Assembly (NCBI GenBank): GCA_964569425.1
Contig: CAZMVD010000006.1
Span: forward strand, 6,686-70,685
Length of the DNA: 64,000 nucleotides
DNA from: JACQXM01 sp964569425
GTDB lineage: Bacteria > Planctomycetota > Phycisphaerae > UBA1845
Direction: 5' to 3'
Positions 1 to 9,626 of this stretch are shown here, piece by piece. Within the stretch, counting starts at the first letter, position 1. Every line of letters starts with the position of its first letter. The position numbers were made by a program, and so were the translations under genes. The notes under the pieces are model-generated. The model did not search any database. It worked only from the letters and a program-made list of their open reading frames with translations, and was not told where the DNA came from.

Positions 1-36
1 ATTCCTGGTACTACTGCGCTGTAACAGCTTCAACGC

Positions 37-88
37 TTTTTTCGGCGTTTCGGCTTTCGGCGTTTCGGCTTTCGGCTTTCGGCGTTTC
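37..88. repeat. TTTCGGC-type short tandem repeat array
   Basis: An irregular tandem array of the heptamer TTTCGGC, some copies extended by one G to an octamer, lies just beyond the stop codon of the first gene. Related arrays occur around 43067-43093, 43783-43825 and 59552-59595. It has no coding potential and resembles the heptameric short tandem repeats known from cyanobacteria. Confidence 0.75.
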
Positions 89-96
89 CGAGTTTC

Positions 97-909
97 TCAC
101 AGCGGTTCGATGCGCAGGCGCAGCACGCCGTCAGTAGCGGCGACGCCCGCGATCCTATACGGGCGACGACCGTTGGGCCAGACGAACCGGTTGCGCAGAC
201 TCACCCCGCGAAAGGCATCATCCAGGGTTTGCACGGCGCGCACCGCATCCTGCCACGACGATGAAGCGCCCCCCGTGCCGTCGGTCATCGACGTTCTCGC
301 CCATTCCACGCCCCCCAGCATTCGCTCAACCGCCGCGCGGGGCAACCGCAGCGAACCGCCGCGTACATCCACCAGCCGCACGCGAATCTCATCGCCGTTG
401 GCTATGACCTCGACCACCACGCCCAGATTCGCAATTACCTTCCAGCCGTTTCGCTCCAGGTGCGCGCCGACCCGTATGGCCCCCTCCTCAAACCCCACCG
501 CAAAGTCGCAGAGTTCCGGCGGCAGCTCCGCCTGAAGCTCGGGCCACAATACCGGCAACGCCGCCAGCCACTCCGTCACCGAGCGCGCCCTGATCGAAAG
601 GTCAAAGGACCGACCGTCCACCAGGTGATCGCTGATGTAATCGAACACCGCGGCGGAGTCGGCCTGCGCGCGGCGCGTCGTCGCCGCCGAAGGCGCAACC
701 GGTCGATACCAGCCCGGTTTGTGTTGAAACGTAAACCACCCTATGGTGGCCGCCAGCAGCGCGCCGCCTGCCAGGCCCAGCGCAACCCGCCGAACCCATC
801 GGCGTTTGAACTGATCACTTGCATGGCGGAGCAGGGCTGCCCAATCCGACCTATCCGGCGCCAACCCATATCCGACCCGGCTGCGGGCGGACGCACGATG
901 CTTTCCCAT
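97..909 (-). CDS. Membrane-anchored hypothetical protein
   Basis: About 270 residues. A basic stretch (RRWVRR) is followed by one hydrophobic segment at residues 41-61, so the protein probably has a short cytoplasmic N-terminus and an extracytoplasmic domain of about 200 residues. The ATG was chosen because AAAGGGA lies upstream; a GTG thirteen codons earlier is possible. The exported part is rich in Val, Arg and Glu, with no cysteine pair or catalytic motif that I recognise. It is divergent from the ABC cassette that follows, and its 3' end abuts a heptamer repeat array. I do not recognise the family. That it is a real gene is supported by uninterrupted length and high third-position GC. Confidence 0.7.
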   Translation of the reverse strand: MGKHRASARSRVGYGLAPDRSDWAALLRHASDQFKRRWVRRVALGLAGGALLAATIGWFTFQHKPGWYRPVAPSAATTRRAQADSAAVFDYISDHLVDGRSFDLSIRARSVTEWLAALPVLWPELQAELPPELCDFAVGFEEGAIRVGAHLERNGWKVIANLGVVVEVIANGDEIRVRLVDVRGGSLRLPRAAVERMLGGVEWARTSMTDGTGGASSSWQDAVRAVQTLDDAFRGVSLRNRFVWPNGRRPYRIAGVAATDGVLRLRIEPL

Positions 910-1052
910 GCCGCATATTCCCTTTGACGAGGCCGCGGTGACTCGCACGCGCCGGGTTTGACGCTCCGCGCGACGCTACCCTAGAATCAACCGCTCGTCC
1001 ATGAGCAGGCGACCGGCGACGCACCGGCGACGCGCCCGAAGGGGGAAATCAG

Positions 1053-1886
1053 GTGTTCACGCGCACAACCGGCTGGCTGATCATACCCCTTTGGATCGCT
1101 GCCATGGCCTGGCTGATCGCCCACGACGTCTGGCCGGCGCTCTCCGCCGTCGATCCGCCCACCATGACTTCGGTCGAGTGGCTCGAACGCGACGGGCTCA
1201 AGACCCAATACACCGTGATGGACGATGCCCATCTCCGGCTGGGAACGATCTGGACGACCTACCTGGTGGACAAGGCGGCCGTACGCCGCGAGGACATCAT
1301 CGCCATCGACGACTTCCCGCTGAACATCGGCCCGTTACGAATGATGATTGATTCCGTTTTCACCGCGGATGGCGACCTGGACGAGTTCTCCGTGGAACTC
1401 GATAGTCCGGCAGGCGAAGTCATGCTCCACGGCGAGCGGTTTCACGCCGATTTCTCCTTTTCGCTCCGCATCGGGCGGGAGGAGCGGCTGTTCAAGGTGC
1501 CGCTGACCGATGGGAAACTCATTTCCGGCTCCTTCCACTCGTTCGGACAACTGGGCGAGTTGCGCGTGGGCCAGCGCTGGCGCATGCAGGTGTTCAATCC
1601 GGTGGCCGCCCTGACCGGACTCGGCGAACGCTTCACCTCTGTGGTCGTGGAAGTCACGGGCGAGGAGCGCATCGAGTTGCCCGAAGGAAGCGTCAATTGC
1701 CTGACCGTGGAAGCGCCGGGCGCTCGCGCCTGGGTGGACGCGCAGGGCAACGTTCGCTTGCAGGAAGTCAGTGTGCCGTTGGTCGGCAAACTGCGCATCC
1801 GCCGCGAATCGACCTTTGACGAAGACGCCCGCTGGGAGATCGCACGCGGCCGTCGCGGCGCCCGCCGACCCGGGAGCCGATCATGA
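1053..1886 (+). CDS. Exported or anchored companion protein of ABC cassette
   Basis: A 277-residue protein starting at GTG behind a strong GGGGG-AAA Shine-Dalgarno. Residues 7-25 form one hydrophobic segment, either an uncleaved anchor or a signal peptide, and the rest is a beta-rich extracytoplasmic domain. Its stop overlaps the ABC ATPase start (ATGA), so the two are translationally coupled and probably act together. The body contains many short alternating hydrophobic strands like a lipoprotein-carrier or DUF3108-type fold, but this is only an impression of the pattern. The substrate is unknown; a periplasmic accessory of an exporter is the simplest reading. Confidence 0.75.
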   Translation: MFTRTTGWLIIPLWIAAMAWLIAHDVWPALSAVDPPTMTSVEWLERDGLKTQYTVMDDAHLRLGTIWTTYLVDKAAVRREDIIAIDDFPLNIGPLRMMIDSVFTADGDLDEFSVELDSPAGEVMLHGERFHADFSFSLRIGREERLFKVPLTDGKLISGSFHSFGQLGELRVGQRWRMQVFNPVAALTGLGERFTSVVVEVTGEERIELPEGSVNCLTVEAPGARAWVDAQGNVRLQEVSVPLVGKLRIRRESTFDEDARWEIARGRRGARRPGSRS

Positions 1887-2635
1887 GCGACCTCATGCCC
1901 GACCCCGCCATTCTGATCACCGGCGTCCGCAAGACCTATGGAAAAAAGGTCGCGGTGCGCTCGCTGACGGTGTCGGTGCCGCGCGGGGAGCTGTTCGCCT
2001 TCCTCGGACCCAACGGCGCCGGTAAGACCACGACCATCAAGATGATCGTCGGACTCCTTCAGCCGGACGAGGGATCGGTGACCGTCTGCGGTCACCGGAT
2101 CGGCGTCAACGGTCTGGCGGCCAAGGCGCAGATTGCCTACGTACCCGACATGCCCTTCCTGTACGAGAAACTCACCGGACGTGAATTCCTGTACTTCGTC
2201 GCGGAAATGTACGGACTGTCGGTGGAACACCGCGAGCGTGCCCTGGCTCCTTTGATGGCCGCCCTGGACATCGGCGAATTCCTCGACCAGCTCACCGAAA
2301 GCTACAGTCACGGCATGAAACAACGCGTGGTGTTGGCCGCCGCGCTGCTCCACGAACCGGCCGTGCTGGTCATCGACGAACCGATGGTCGGCCTCGACCC
2401 GCGCACCATCCGCTCGGTCAAGAACCTCTTTGTTCAACACGTTCGCAAGGGCGGCACTGTTTTCATGAGCACCCACACCCTGGACATCGCCGAAGCCGTC
2501 GCCGACCGAATTGCCATCATCAACCGCGGCGAACTCATCGCCATGGGCACGCTCGACGAACTCCGCGCCCTGGCACGCCGCGAGCATTCGCTCGAGGAAA
2601 TCTTCCTGCAATTGACGGAACCCGCCGATGCCTGA
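1883..2635 (+). CDS. ABC transporter ATP-binding protein
   Basis: A 250-residue ABC ATPase of the ABC-2 export type. It has Walker A GPNGAGKTT at 42-50, a signature loop SYSHGMK around 140-146, Walker B LVIDEP at 162-167 followed by the D-loop (VGLDP), and the switch histidine in STH at 198. It powers the integral membrane partner encoded next, whose start lies inside its 3' end by 8 nt, and it overlaps the preceding gene by 4 nt. The signature reads SHGMKQR rather than LSGGQ, a common variant in the CcmA/DrrA/NatA group of single-ATPase exporters. Substrate cannot be read from the sequence. Confidence 0.95.
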   Translation: MSDLMPDPAILITGVRKTYGKKVAVRSLTVSVPRGELFAFLGPNGAGKTTTIKMIVGLLQPDEGSVTVCGHRIGVNGLAAKAQIAYVPDMPFLYEKLTGREFLYFVAEMYGLSVEHRERALAPLMAALDIGEFLDQLTESYSHGMKQRVVLAAALLHEPAVLVIDEPMVGLDPRTIRSVKNLFVQHVRKGGTVFMSTHTLDIAEAVADRIAIINRGELIAMGTLDELRALARREHSLEEIFLQLTEPADA

Positions 2636-4325
2636 ACCGCCCGTGATGCAGACCGGCGGCCGCACGATGCTCGGCCTGCTCTTTCGCATCAAGGCCCGCA
2701 CGGTAGGTAATCGTATCGCGCAGGCGGTCGAAACGGCGCCCCTGCGGATCACCGCGGCCGTGGTGCTCATTTCGATGATCTGGGTCGGATTGTACTGGAT
2801 GTTTCATCTGGTCTTCGACCAGCTCAAGCGTTCGCCGCTCGAATCCACCGTGGCCATTCCCCTGGTCTTCAACTTCTTTTTCGTCGCCATGCTCGTGCTG
2901 CTGACTTTTTCCAACGCGATTATCGCGTATGGCGCGCTGTTCGGAAAAGACGAGTCTTCCTACCTGCTGGCCGCACCGCTGACTGCGCTCGACGTCGTCA
3001 CCCTCAAGTACACCGAGAGTCTGTTTATGGCCAGTTGGGCGCTCGTACTGCTCGGCTTCCCTCTGATGATGTCCATGGCCGAGCTGGCCGACGATCGCCT
3101 GTTCTATTTTCTTTTTCTCGCCTTTTTCATAGCCTTCATTCCCATTCCCGGCGCTCTGGGGATGCTGCTCGCCTGGGCGGCCGCGCGGTTTTTCCCGCAG
3201 CGGCTGCTCCGCGCGCTGGCGGTCGTCGCGGGGATCATTATCGCCGCCTTGATACTCGCGGGCCTGCGCTCGCTGCACCTGGGCGAAACCGCCGCCGAGC
3301 AATGGCTCAAATCGTTTCACGCGCGCATGGGTTTCGTGCAATCCGCTTTCCTGCCCAACAACTGGGTCGCCGCCGGAATCGACTGCGCCATGAATCATCG
3401 GCTCGCAGAATCCGCGCTCTATCTGGGCGTCACCGTCGCCAACGCGCTGTTTCTCAGTTGGCTGACGGTGACGCTGGTCTCCCGGTATTTCGCCGCCGCG
3501 CTCGATCGCGCCTCCACCGGCAAGGCCACCGGCCGCCGTCCGGCGTCGGAAGCGTCCGGTGGATTCTCCGGCTCCGTTTTCTTCTACCTGCCGCGGCCGC
3601 TGCGGCTGATTGCGGCCAAGGACCTCCGCACGTTTCTGCGCGATCCGCTGCAATGGAGCCAACTGGCGATTCTCTTCGGTCTGCTCGCCTTGTATTTGTC
3701 GAACATGCCCACGTTGCGCTTGCAGCTTTCCGGGTTGCGCTGGTACCTCATCATTCCCTACCTCAACCTGTGCGCCGTCAGCCTGATCCTGGCGACCTTC
3801 ACCTGCCGTTTCGTGTTCCCGCTGATGTCCCTGGAGGGCGGCAAGCTGTGGCTCATCGGACTGTTGCCCTTGCCGCGCGGAGACGTGCTTTATGCCAAGT
3901 TTGCCTTCGCCATGACCGTGACGCTGCTCGTCGCCCTGGCGACCATGATCCTGGCGATCGTGATTCTGCAGCTTTCCCTGGTGTGGTCGGTCATCCATCT
4001 GAGCGTGATTGTCGCGGTGTGCTTCGGGCTCTGCAGTTTCTCGGTGGGGTTGGGCGCCCGCCTGCCGCTCTTTGGCGAGACCAACGCGGCGCGGATCGCC
4101 AACGGTTTGGGTGGAACCACCAACCTGCTCGCATCGGTGGCGTTGGTGGCGGCCGTACTGACCGCGGTGGGCATCGCCACCTGGCGATCGCGCTTTTTGC
4201 CCGAGGACCAGCTCCCCGACCGCGGAGCGCTCCTGCTGTGCGCCGCGGCGATCGTCGGCAGCCTTGCCGCCGGGGTGATCGCCCTGTCGCTGGGCCGACG
4301 GCATTTCGAGCGCGTCGAGGTGTAA
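2628..4325 (+). CDS. ABC exporter permease, large multi-span
   Basis: 565 residues with roughly a dozen hydrophobic segments spread from residue about 45 to 555, interrupted by a more polar cytoplasmic section around 290-330. It is the membrane half of the transporter whose ATPase overlaps its start. Its size and layout fit the large single-chain ABC-2-type exporter permeases rather than the 250-residue kind. The start ATG lies 8 nt before the ATPase stop, so expression is coupled. It is convergent with the PQQ gene that follows. No substrate-specific motif is visible. Confidence 0.88.
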   Translation: MPEPPVMQTGGRTMLGLLFRIKARTVGNRIAQAVETAPLRITAAVVLISMIWVGLYWMFHLVFDQLKRSPLESTVAIPLVFNFFFVAMLVLLTFSNAIIAYGALFGKDESSYLLAAPLTALDVVTLKYTESLFMASWALVLLGFPLMMSMAELADDRLFYFLFLAFFIAFIPIPGALGMLLAWAAARFFPQRLLRALAVVAGIIIAALILAGLRSLHLGETAAEQWLKSFHARMGFVQSAFLPNNWVAAGIDCAMNHRLAESALYLGVTVANALFLSWLTVTLVSRYFAAALDRASTGKATGRRPASEASGGFSGSVFFYLPRPLRLIAAKDLRTFLRDPLQWSQLAILFGLLALYLSNMPTLRLQLSGLRWYLIIPYLNLCAVSLILATFTCRFVFPLMSLEGGKLWLIGLLPLPRGDVLYAKFAFAMTVTLLVALATMILAIVILQLSLVWSVIHLSVIVAVCFGLCSFSVGLGARLPLFGETNAARIANGLGGTTNLLASVALVAAVLTAVGIATWRSRFLPEDQLPDRGALLLCAAAIVGSLAAGVIALSLGRRHFERVEV

Positions 4326-4405
4326 CCTCGCCCGAATTCAATCCGTCCCAATCGAAGCGTCCAATGATGCCGTTGCCGGCGGAGGTCGCACAGGCGGAGC
4401 GCCGA

Positions 4406-7400
4406 CTATTCCCGCGTCCAGGTGTGAATGGTGCCGCCGTCCTGGATAAGCAATGCGTCGTCAGCGATGCGCACGGCGCGCAGGTCGGACAGGCGCCCGA
4501 GGTCGATGCGCCCGCCGGGCACCGCGATGCGTCCGCTGCCCTCGCGGTGCGTGTAAAGATACGCCTGCGCCGGCTCGTCGCCTTCGTCGGGCACGTGCAA
4601 CGCCACCACATAGGCGTCGGTGAGCAGCCGGCGCGTGAAATTCGCGTCCTCCGGTGTGATCGCGTGCCAAAGCGTGGCACCACTCGTTTCCGCGAACGCG
4701 GCCACCGCCCCGGTGTGGCTCGCGATCACGCTCTCCCGCTCGCGCTGGATGGTCAGGCCCTCGCCCGGTGTGCCCAGCGGCTCCGAACGCCACAGTGTGC
4801 GCCCGTCCTCCAAGCTGATCTTGCGCACGCTGCGCCCGTCCTCCGAAAAATAGAGTGCGTCGATATCCGGCAGCAACGACGACATGCGCAATGGCGCCTC
4901 CAGCGCCACCCGCCAGCGCCGCGTTCCGCCCTCCAGATCGTACGCCGCGATGGACTGCGCCGTAACTGTAACCACCTGACCGTCCACCGCCACAAAGAAC
5001 TCCTCCAGCGTTCGCGGTTCCTCCAGCGGCAGCGCGCCCAGCCACTCGCCGGTGGCGATATCCAGGTAGCACAGCATCGGCCGGCCGTCCTGAATCACGT
5101 GAAACACCACCCACGGGTCGGCCACGATCACACGCCCCGCGGGCAACGGACGCTGCGCCCGGGTCCAGCGAACCTCCCCGGTGTCCAGGGAAAGGGCCGA
5201 CATGTCTCCCGTATCGCGCACGCTGACCAGCGTGTCGTCCTGCCACGCATGGGTACGAAACGCGCCGCCGTTCTCCCAGTCGCCCTCCGGGTCGCCCAGC
5301 CCTCGAGGATAGCCGCCGTGCGTCCAGAGGCGCGCCCCGGCACGCACGTCCACCGCGAACAGTTCATGCGACGTGGTGAACACCGCACGCCGCGGGGTGG
5401 CCAGCAGCAACTCGGCCGCGGCGCGCACCGCCAGCGGTTCAGCCCAGAGTTCGACGTTGGTTCGCGCCGCCAAAGCACGCAATCCGTCGGGCGTATAAAC
5501 GTATACGCGCGAGCCGTCGCTGCGCGGCGCCTCGGCGAACCAGGGCTCCAGCAGTTGCGAGCCCTCGACATAGGGCTGGCTCAGGCGGGTGGAAAGCGGC
5601 GGTTCGAGCCGGGGCCGCTGCGGTTCAACCTCGCCGCGCAGGTCGGCCAGCTCATCACGGTACTCGCGAAAAGTGAGTCGGCGCCCGTTCACGTCGATGC
5701 GCAGCGTGCTGAACTCTCGCGCCGCGCGGGTGAGCCAGCGGTAGGCCGGCACACCGCGCCCCGCCTGGGCATAGGCTTCGGCGATGCGGCGCATGAGTTC
5801 GGCGCGCTGCCCGGCGTCGGTGGTCCGCTGGTAGGCACGGGCCAACTGCCGCGCCGCTTCCTCAAAACGCCCTGCCGCGACCAGCACTTCGCCCTGCGCG
5901 CCAAGTGCCTTCGTGGCGGCGCTGCTGTTGGGAAATGCCTCGACGACCCGCGCCAGCCCTGCCGGATCGCGCGCCGCCCAGGCCGCATCGAGCCAGCGCT
6001 GCGCTTCCACCTCGTACGGTACATAAATCACCGAGCCGTGCTGTTCCAGCAGTTTCGTCACCCGTTGTTGCGCCACGACGCCCGCCCCCGGACCGGCGAC
6101 GTCGCCCCCGGTCCCCATGTCGCGTAACGTGCGATCACGGAGAATCTGCTGGTACAGCCGCAGGGCGTCCTCGGGCAGCGAATAGCGCTCGAACAGTTCG
6201 CCGAACCGGAGGCGATAACGCAGGTGGGCCGCGGCGTCCGGCGGACACCGCGCCGCATAATCGTGCAGTCGCGACAGATCCGCCGGACGCAGCGCCGAAC
6301 GCGCCGCCATCGTTTCGGCAAAGAGCAGTACATCATCGAAAAAACGCCGCTTGAGCGAAACCTCGACCGTCTCCAGGAGCCCGCCCGCACGGGCGAAGGC
6401 ATCGTCCAGTTGTTCGAGTGCCATCGCATCGTCACCACCGCGCAACGCCACCTCGGCGAACTCCAGCGCAGGCACCGGGTCGTGCGGCGCGGCCGCAAGC
6501 CGGGCGCGCAACGACGCCCACAATTCCGTCTTGCGCACGAACACGGCCAATCCCCGGCCGCCCGCGACCACCAGTTGCTCCGGCAATGCAAGCAGGTTTC
6601 CGCCGTGCCCCTCGGCATCCCAGAGCAAGTCACGCCGCGTGCCATCGCGTTGCGCATACACGCTCAGCGCCGAGCGCGCCGGGATCAGCAGCCGATCGTC
6701 CGCCCACGCACCCCGCCCCCAAAGCCCCCCTTCCGGCAGCGGAGCGTCCCACGCCGGCGTCCCGGCAGCCAGATCCCAGCAGAACACTCGCTCGCCCGCG
6801 CCGCAAAGCAGTCCGTCGCGTACGCCCAGAATGGTTGTCACACCGTACAGGTCCGAGGCTTCGAGGACCTGAGTCAGCGCGCCGTCCTCCGGCTCGATGA
6901 TGAACACTTGCGCGGCATCAAGCGGCCGAACCACCAGACGGCCGTTCCAGACATAAACGGGATTGTGCGCCCACGAAGGGACACTGCGCATGGACCACGC
7001 GCTGGAAGTCGCCTCGGTGGCGTCGCGCGGGTAGACACGCAGCCAGCGCACCGCGCCGGTGGCGGCGGTCACCGCCGCCACGGTGCCCAGGTTGGTCGCG
7101 ACGAAGAGCGAATCGCCATGCAGCGCCGCCAGCGCAATGGTCGGCCGGCGATTGCCGAACGAACCGGTCGAAGCGCTGCCCACGTGCGTGCGAAAGTCGA
7201 TTGTGCCCGTCGTCGCGTTCACCCGATACACGTACGCATCCTCGAACCCGAAGGTGCGCCGGCGACGCGCGATCGCCCAGAGTGCGTTGCGCTCCACGAT
7301 CGGAGAAGGATCAAAGTGCACTTGCGCGAATGATTCGCCGATCTGCTCCTGCCCCAACCGCCACAGCAGTGCGCCGGTGGCCATGTCCAGACAGACCAGC

Positions 7401-8674
7401 TCCGGAGCAATGGGCGTGGATTCATAACCATAGTAGGGCTCGCGGTCGCCCGGAATCGCGGCGTACACGCGACCTTCGTGTACGGTCACCGCTTCCCAGG
7501 TCGACGCGGACTCATCCGAGTCCGAAGTCGTCGGAAAGGTGGCGCCGCTGGAAGGATAGCGCCAGACCACCGCGCCGGTATTGCGGTGCACGGCAAAGAC
7601 CTCGCGCCCGCGCTGAAGAAATATCGAATCGCCTTGCGTCACGGGCTGGATGGACATCAGGCTGGCGTCGTCGCGCTGCTCGCCGGGCGGTCCTTCACGA
7701 GAACCCTCCCTCTGCCGGGGCGGCGCAAACACCGCGGGCGAAATCCGCCACAACAGACCAAGCTCGTCGACGCGCGAGACCGACCGACGGCTCCGATCGC
7801 TGGCGCCGCCGAACACGGGCCAATCGTCGCCCCGCGGCAGGGGACGCAGACGGAACGGCGATTCGCGCAGCACCGCCAGAATGTCCGCGGCAGGTCGCTC
7901 CTCGCCCATCCAGCGAAGGCGGACGCCGGCTTCCTCGTCCGTAAGTGGCGGGACCAAAGCGCCGCCCATCGCCGCCAGAACGGCACGCAACGCCCGGTAG
8001 CGCGCAGCCGACGGCGCAGCGGTGCTTCGCATGGCGAGCAGCCGCTCCAGCAAACGGTCTGCCGTGCTGAGATCGCCCGACTCGATGGCACGCAGCGCAA
8101 CCTGCTCCGCGCTCTCAGCCGCGGAGGTGGTGCAGAAAAAGCGATCTAGCGCCGCAAGGTCGTCTTCCAGAGCGGCGGTCAGCTCGGCCTCGCTCATCAG
8201 CGCGCGCATGTCGCGGTCGTAAAGCTGGCGATAGGCCTCCAGCCCCTCGGTCGGCCAATCGGCGATAAGATCAGTAATGTGCTTTCGCACCCCCCTGTAT
8301 CGGCCGTCGCCGAGATGCACGAGCTTGTCGCCCGCGGTATCCATGGTGTGTTGAAGGAGTTCGGCCGCCTGCGTCCATTGGCGAGCGGCGGCGAGGCGCT
8401 GCGCGCGGGAGACCGCGTCGGATGCCTCGAAGCTGTCATCAACATACACGCCGTGCGCAGCGGGGGCCTTCGGCGGCGCCGGCGGAGCGGCCTGCCCGGC
8501 CGAGGCGATGTTGATCGCGCTGCTGTACCCGAGAATCGTCGCCCAGATGATTCGGAAGAAGCACGACCCAATGCGGCCGTGCCCGGCACCGCCGACCACT
8601 CTGCTGCAAATCCGCGCGGACCCCCGTTCCTTCCGCTCACGAGACAACTCGAGTCCACGGGCTGCATGACTCAT
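4406..8674 (-). CDS. Large PQQ-like beta-propeller protein with TPR-like middle
   Basis: About 1,422 residues. An N-terminal hydrophobic stretch (IIWATILGYSSAINIASAGQA) suggests export. A helical, TPR-like region follows (residues about 65-260), then a first propeller with repeated blades ending in strings such as TGAVVWRYP and TGALLWRLG, a central helical repeat region (about 720-960), and a second propeller (TGEVRWTRA, TGEWLGALP, DGRTLWRSE). These blade endings mark the PQQ-binding-like outer-membrane assembly (BamB-like) propeller family, here probably a structural or sensing scaffold rather than a quinoprotein enzyme. ATG was preferred to a TTG seven codons upstream. It lies 25 bp after mtnP on the same strand, so the two may share a transcript. 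Confidence 0.88.
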   Translation of the reverse strand: MSHAARGLELSRERKERGSARICSRVVGGAGHGRIGSCFFRIIWATILGYSSAINIASAGQAAPPAPPKAPAAHGVYVDDSFEASDAVSRAQRLAAARQWTQAAELLQHTMDTAGDKLVHLGDGRYRGVRKHITDLIADWPTEGLEAYRQLYDRDMRALMSEAELTAALEDDLAALDRFFCTTSAAESAEQVALRAIESGDLSTADRLLERLLAMRSTAAPSAARYRALRAVLAAMGGALVPPLTDEEAGVRLRWMGEERPAADILAVLRESPFRLRPLPRGDDWPVFGGASDRSRRSVSRVDELGLLWRISPAVFAPPRQREGSREGPPGEQRDDASLMSIQPVTQGDSIFLQRGREVFAVHRNTGAVVWRYPSSGATFPTTSDSDESASTWEAVTVHEGRVYAAIPGDREPYYGYESTPIAPELVCLDMATGALLWRLGQEQIGESFAQVHFDPSPIVERNALWAIARRRRTFGFEDAYVYRVNATTGTIDFRTHVGSASTGSFGNRRPTIALAALHGDSLFVATNLGTVAAVTAATGAVRWLRVYPRDATEATSSAWSMRSVPSWAHNPVYVWNGRLVVRPLDAAQVFIIEPEDGALTQVLEASDLYGVTTILGVRDGLLCGAGERVFCWDLAAGTPAWDAPLPEGGLWGRGAWADDRLLIPARSALSVYAQRDGTRRDLLWDAEGHGGNLLALPEQLVVAGGRGLAVFVRKTELWASLRARLAAAPHDPVPALEFAEVALRGGDDAMALEQLDDAFARAGGLLETVEVSLKRRFFDDVLLFAETMAARSALRPADLSRLHDYAARCPPDAAAHLRYRLRFGELFERYSLPEDALRLYQQILRDRTLRDMGTGGDVAGPGAGVVAQQRVTKLLEQHGSVIYVPYEVEAQRWLDAAWAARDPAGLARVVEAFPNSSAATKALGAQGEVLVAAGRFEEAARQLARAYQRTTDAGQRAELMRRIAEAYAQAGRGVPAYRWLTRAAREFSTLRIDVNGRRLTFREYRDELADLRGEVEPQRPRLEPPLSTRLSQPYVEGSQLLEPWFAEAPRSDGSRVYVYTPDGLRALAARTNVELWAEPLAVRAAAELLLATPRRAVFTTSHELFAVDVRAGARLWTHGGYPRGLGDPEGDWENGGAFRTHAWQDDTLVSVRDTGDMSALSLDTGEVRWTRAQRPLPAGRVIVADPWVVFHVIQDGRPMLCYLDIATGEWLGALPLEEPRTLEEFFVAVDGQVVTVTAQSIAAYDLEGGTRRWRVALEAPLRMSSLLPDIDALYFSEDGRSVRKISLEDGRTLWRSEPLGTPGEGLTIQRERESVIASHTGAVAAFAETSGATLWHAITPEDANFTRRLLTDAYVVALHVPDEGDEPAQAYLYTHREGSGRIAVPGGRIDLGRLSDLRAVRIADDALLIQDGGTIHTWTRE

Positions 8675-8699
8675 GGAATGCGCTTCCGGCCGCAAGGCG

Positions 8700-9617
8700 C
8701 TATGCGTCTTTGGCGGCGGTGTCGTTCAGGTATCGGCCTGCCAGCAATTCTATTCTATCACGCACCGCCTTGGTCAGTCGTGTGCGATCAGTCCAGATCG
8801 CCATCCGGAGGGCATCGCCGCAACCGCATGTCCCCTGGTGAGCGCCGTAACCGCGAACCGCCGCGCGGACCAGGGCCACAGCGTTGTCCGTGGCACGCTT
8901 CAGATTGGCGAGGATCTCGCGGAGCAGTTCATCCTGTCCGCGGGCGGCGTCGTGGGGGCGCCAGCAATCATAATCGGTGGGCAGCGCAATAAGGGAATAG
9001 CACAACTCAGCCTCCCGTGCGAGTTTGGCTTCCGGCATCGCGGTCATGCCGATCAGGTCGCCGCCCCATTGGCGATGAATGTGCGACTCGGCGCGGGTGG
9101 AAAACTGCGGACCTTCCATGCAAACGTATGTGCCTGCGTGGTGCACGGTGGTTTGCACCGCGCCGCCGCATTGAGCGAGCAGCGCGCGGAGCCGCGGGCA
9201 AAAAGGCTCGGCGAACTCCACGTGCACGGCCATTCCCTCATCAAAGAACGTGCCTGCGCGGCGAAACGTCTTGTCGATCACCTGATCGCACAGAACGAGA
9301 TGACCCGGTTCGATGTCCTCGCGCAAGCTGCCGGTCGCCCCGCTGGCAAGTATGGCGCCGACGCCTAGTTTCTTGAGCGCCCAGATGTTCGCACGGTAAG
9401 GAACCGCCGATGGCGGCAGCACGTGTCCCGGTCCGTGCCGCGCGATAAAGGCCACGTCCATGCCTTCCCAACGGGCCACGATGGGCGGACTGCTGGGCGG
9501 CCCGAACGGCGTGTCCAACGACAACGGCGCGCCCCCGGCCTGGCGGAGCAGCGCATCGCCCAGCCCGGTGCCGCCGATGATGCCGATCTGTGCCTGCTTC
9601 ACATGTACCTCCGCCAT
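8700..9617 (-). CDS. mtnP: S-methyl-5'-thioadenosine phosphorylase family
   Basis: About 305 residues of the purine nucleoside phosphorylase superfamily, MTAP branch. The N-terminus carries the phosphate loop IGIIGGTGLGD (residues 11-21). An RHGPGH motif follows, and the C-terminal half holds GMTAMPEAKLAREAELCY and the TDYDCW motif that closes the base and ribose pocket in MTAP enzymes. The enzyme releases adenine and methylthioribose-1-phosphate in methionine salvage, in the cytoplasm. Start ATG is 9 bp after the stop of the DUF192 gene; a TTG directly after that stop would add three residues. Substrate preference (MTA versus inosine or guanosine) is inferred from the TDYDCW segment. Confidence 0.93.
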   Translation of the reverse strand: MAEVHVKQAQIGIIGGTGLGDALLRQAGGAPLSLDTPFGPPSSPPIVARWEGMDVAFIARHGPGHVLPPSAVPYRANIWALKKLGVGAILASGATGSLREDIEPGHLVLCDQVIDKTFRRAGTFFDEGMAVHVEFAEPFCPRLRALLAQCGGAVQTTVHHAGTYVCMEGPQFSTRAESHIHRQWGGDLIGMTAMPEAKLAREAELCYSLIALPTDYDCWRPHDAARGQDELLREILANLKRATDNAVALVRAAVRGYGAHQGTCGCGDALRMAIWTDRTRLTKAVRDRIELLAGRYLNDTAAKDA

Positions 9618-9626
9618 AGTTGGCAA

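Noticed and set aside
2535..6127. Long overlapping frames on both strands across the permease and PQQ genes
   Set aside because: They are low-complexity Arg/Ala/Pro chains without motifs or start signals, typical of GC-rich antisense shadows.
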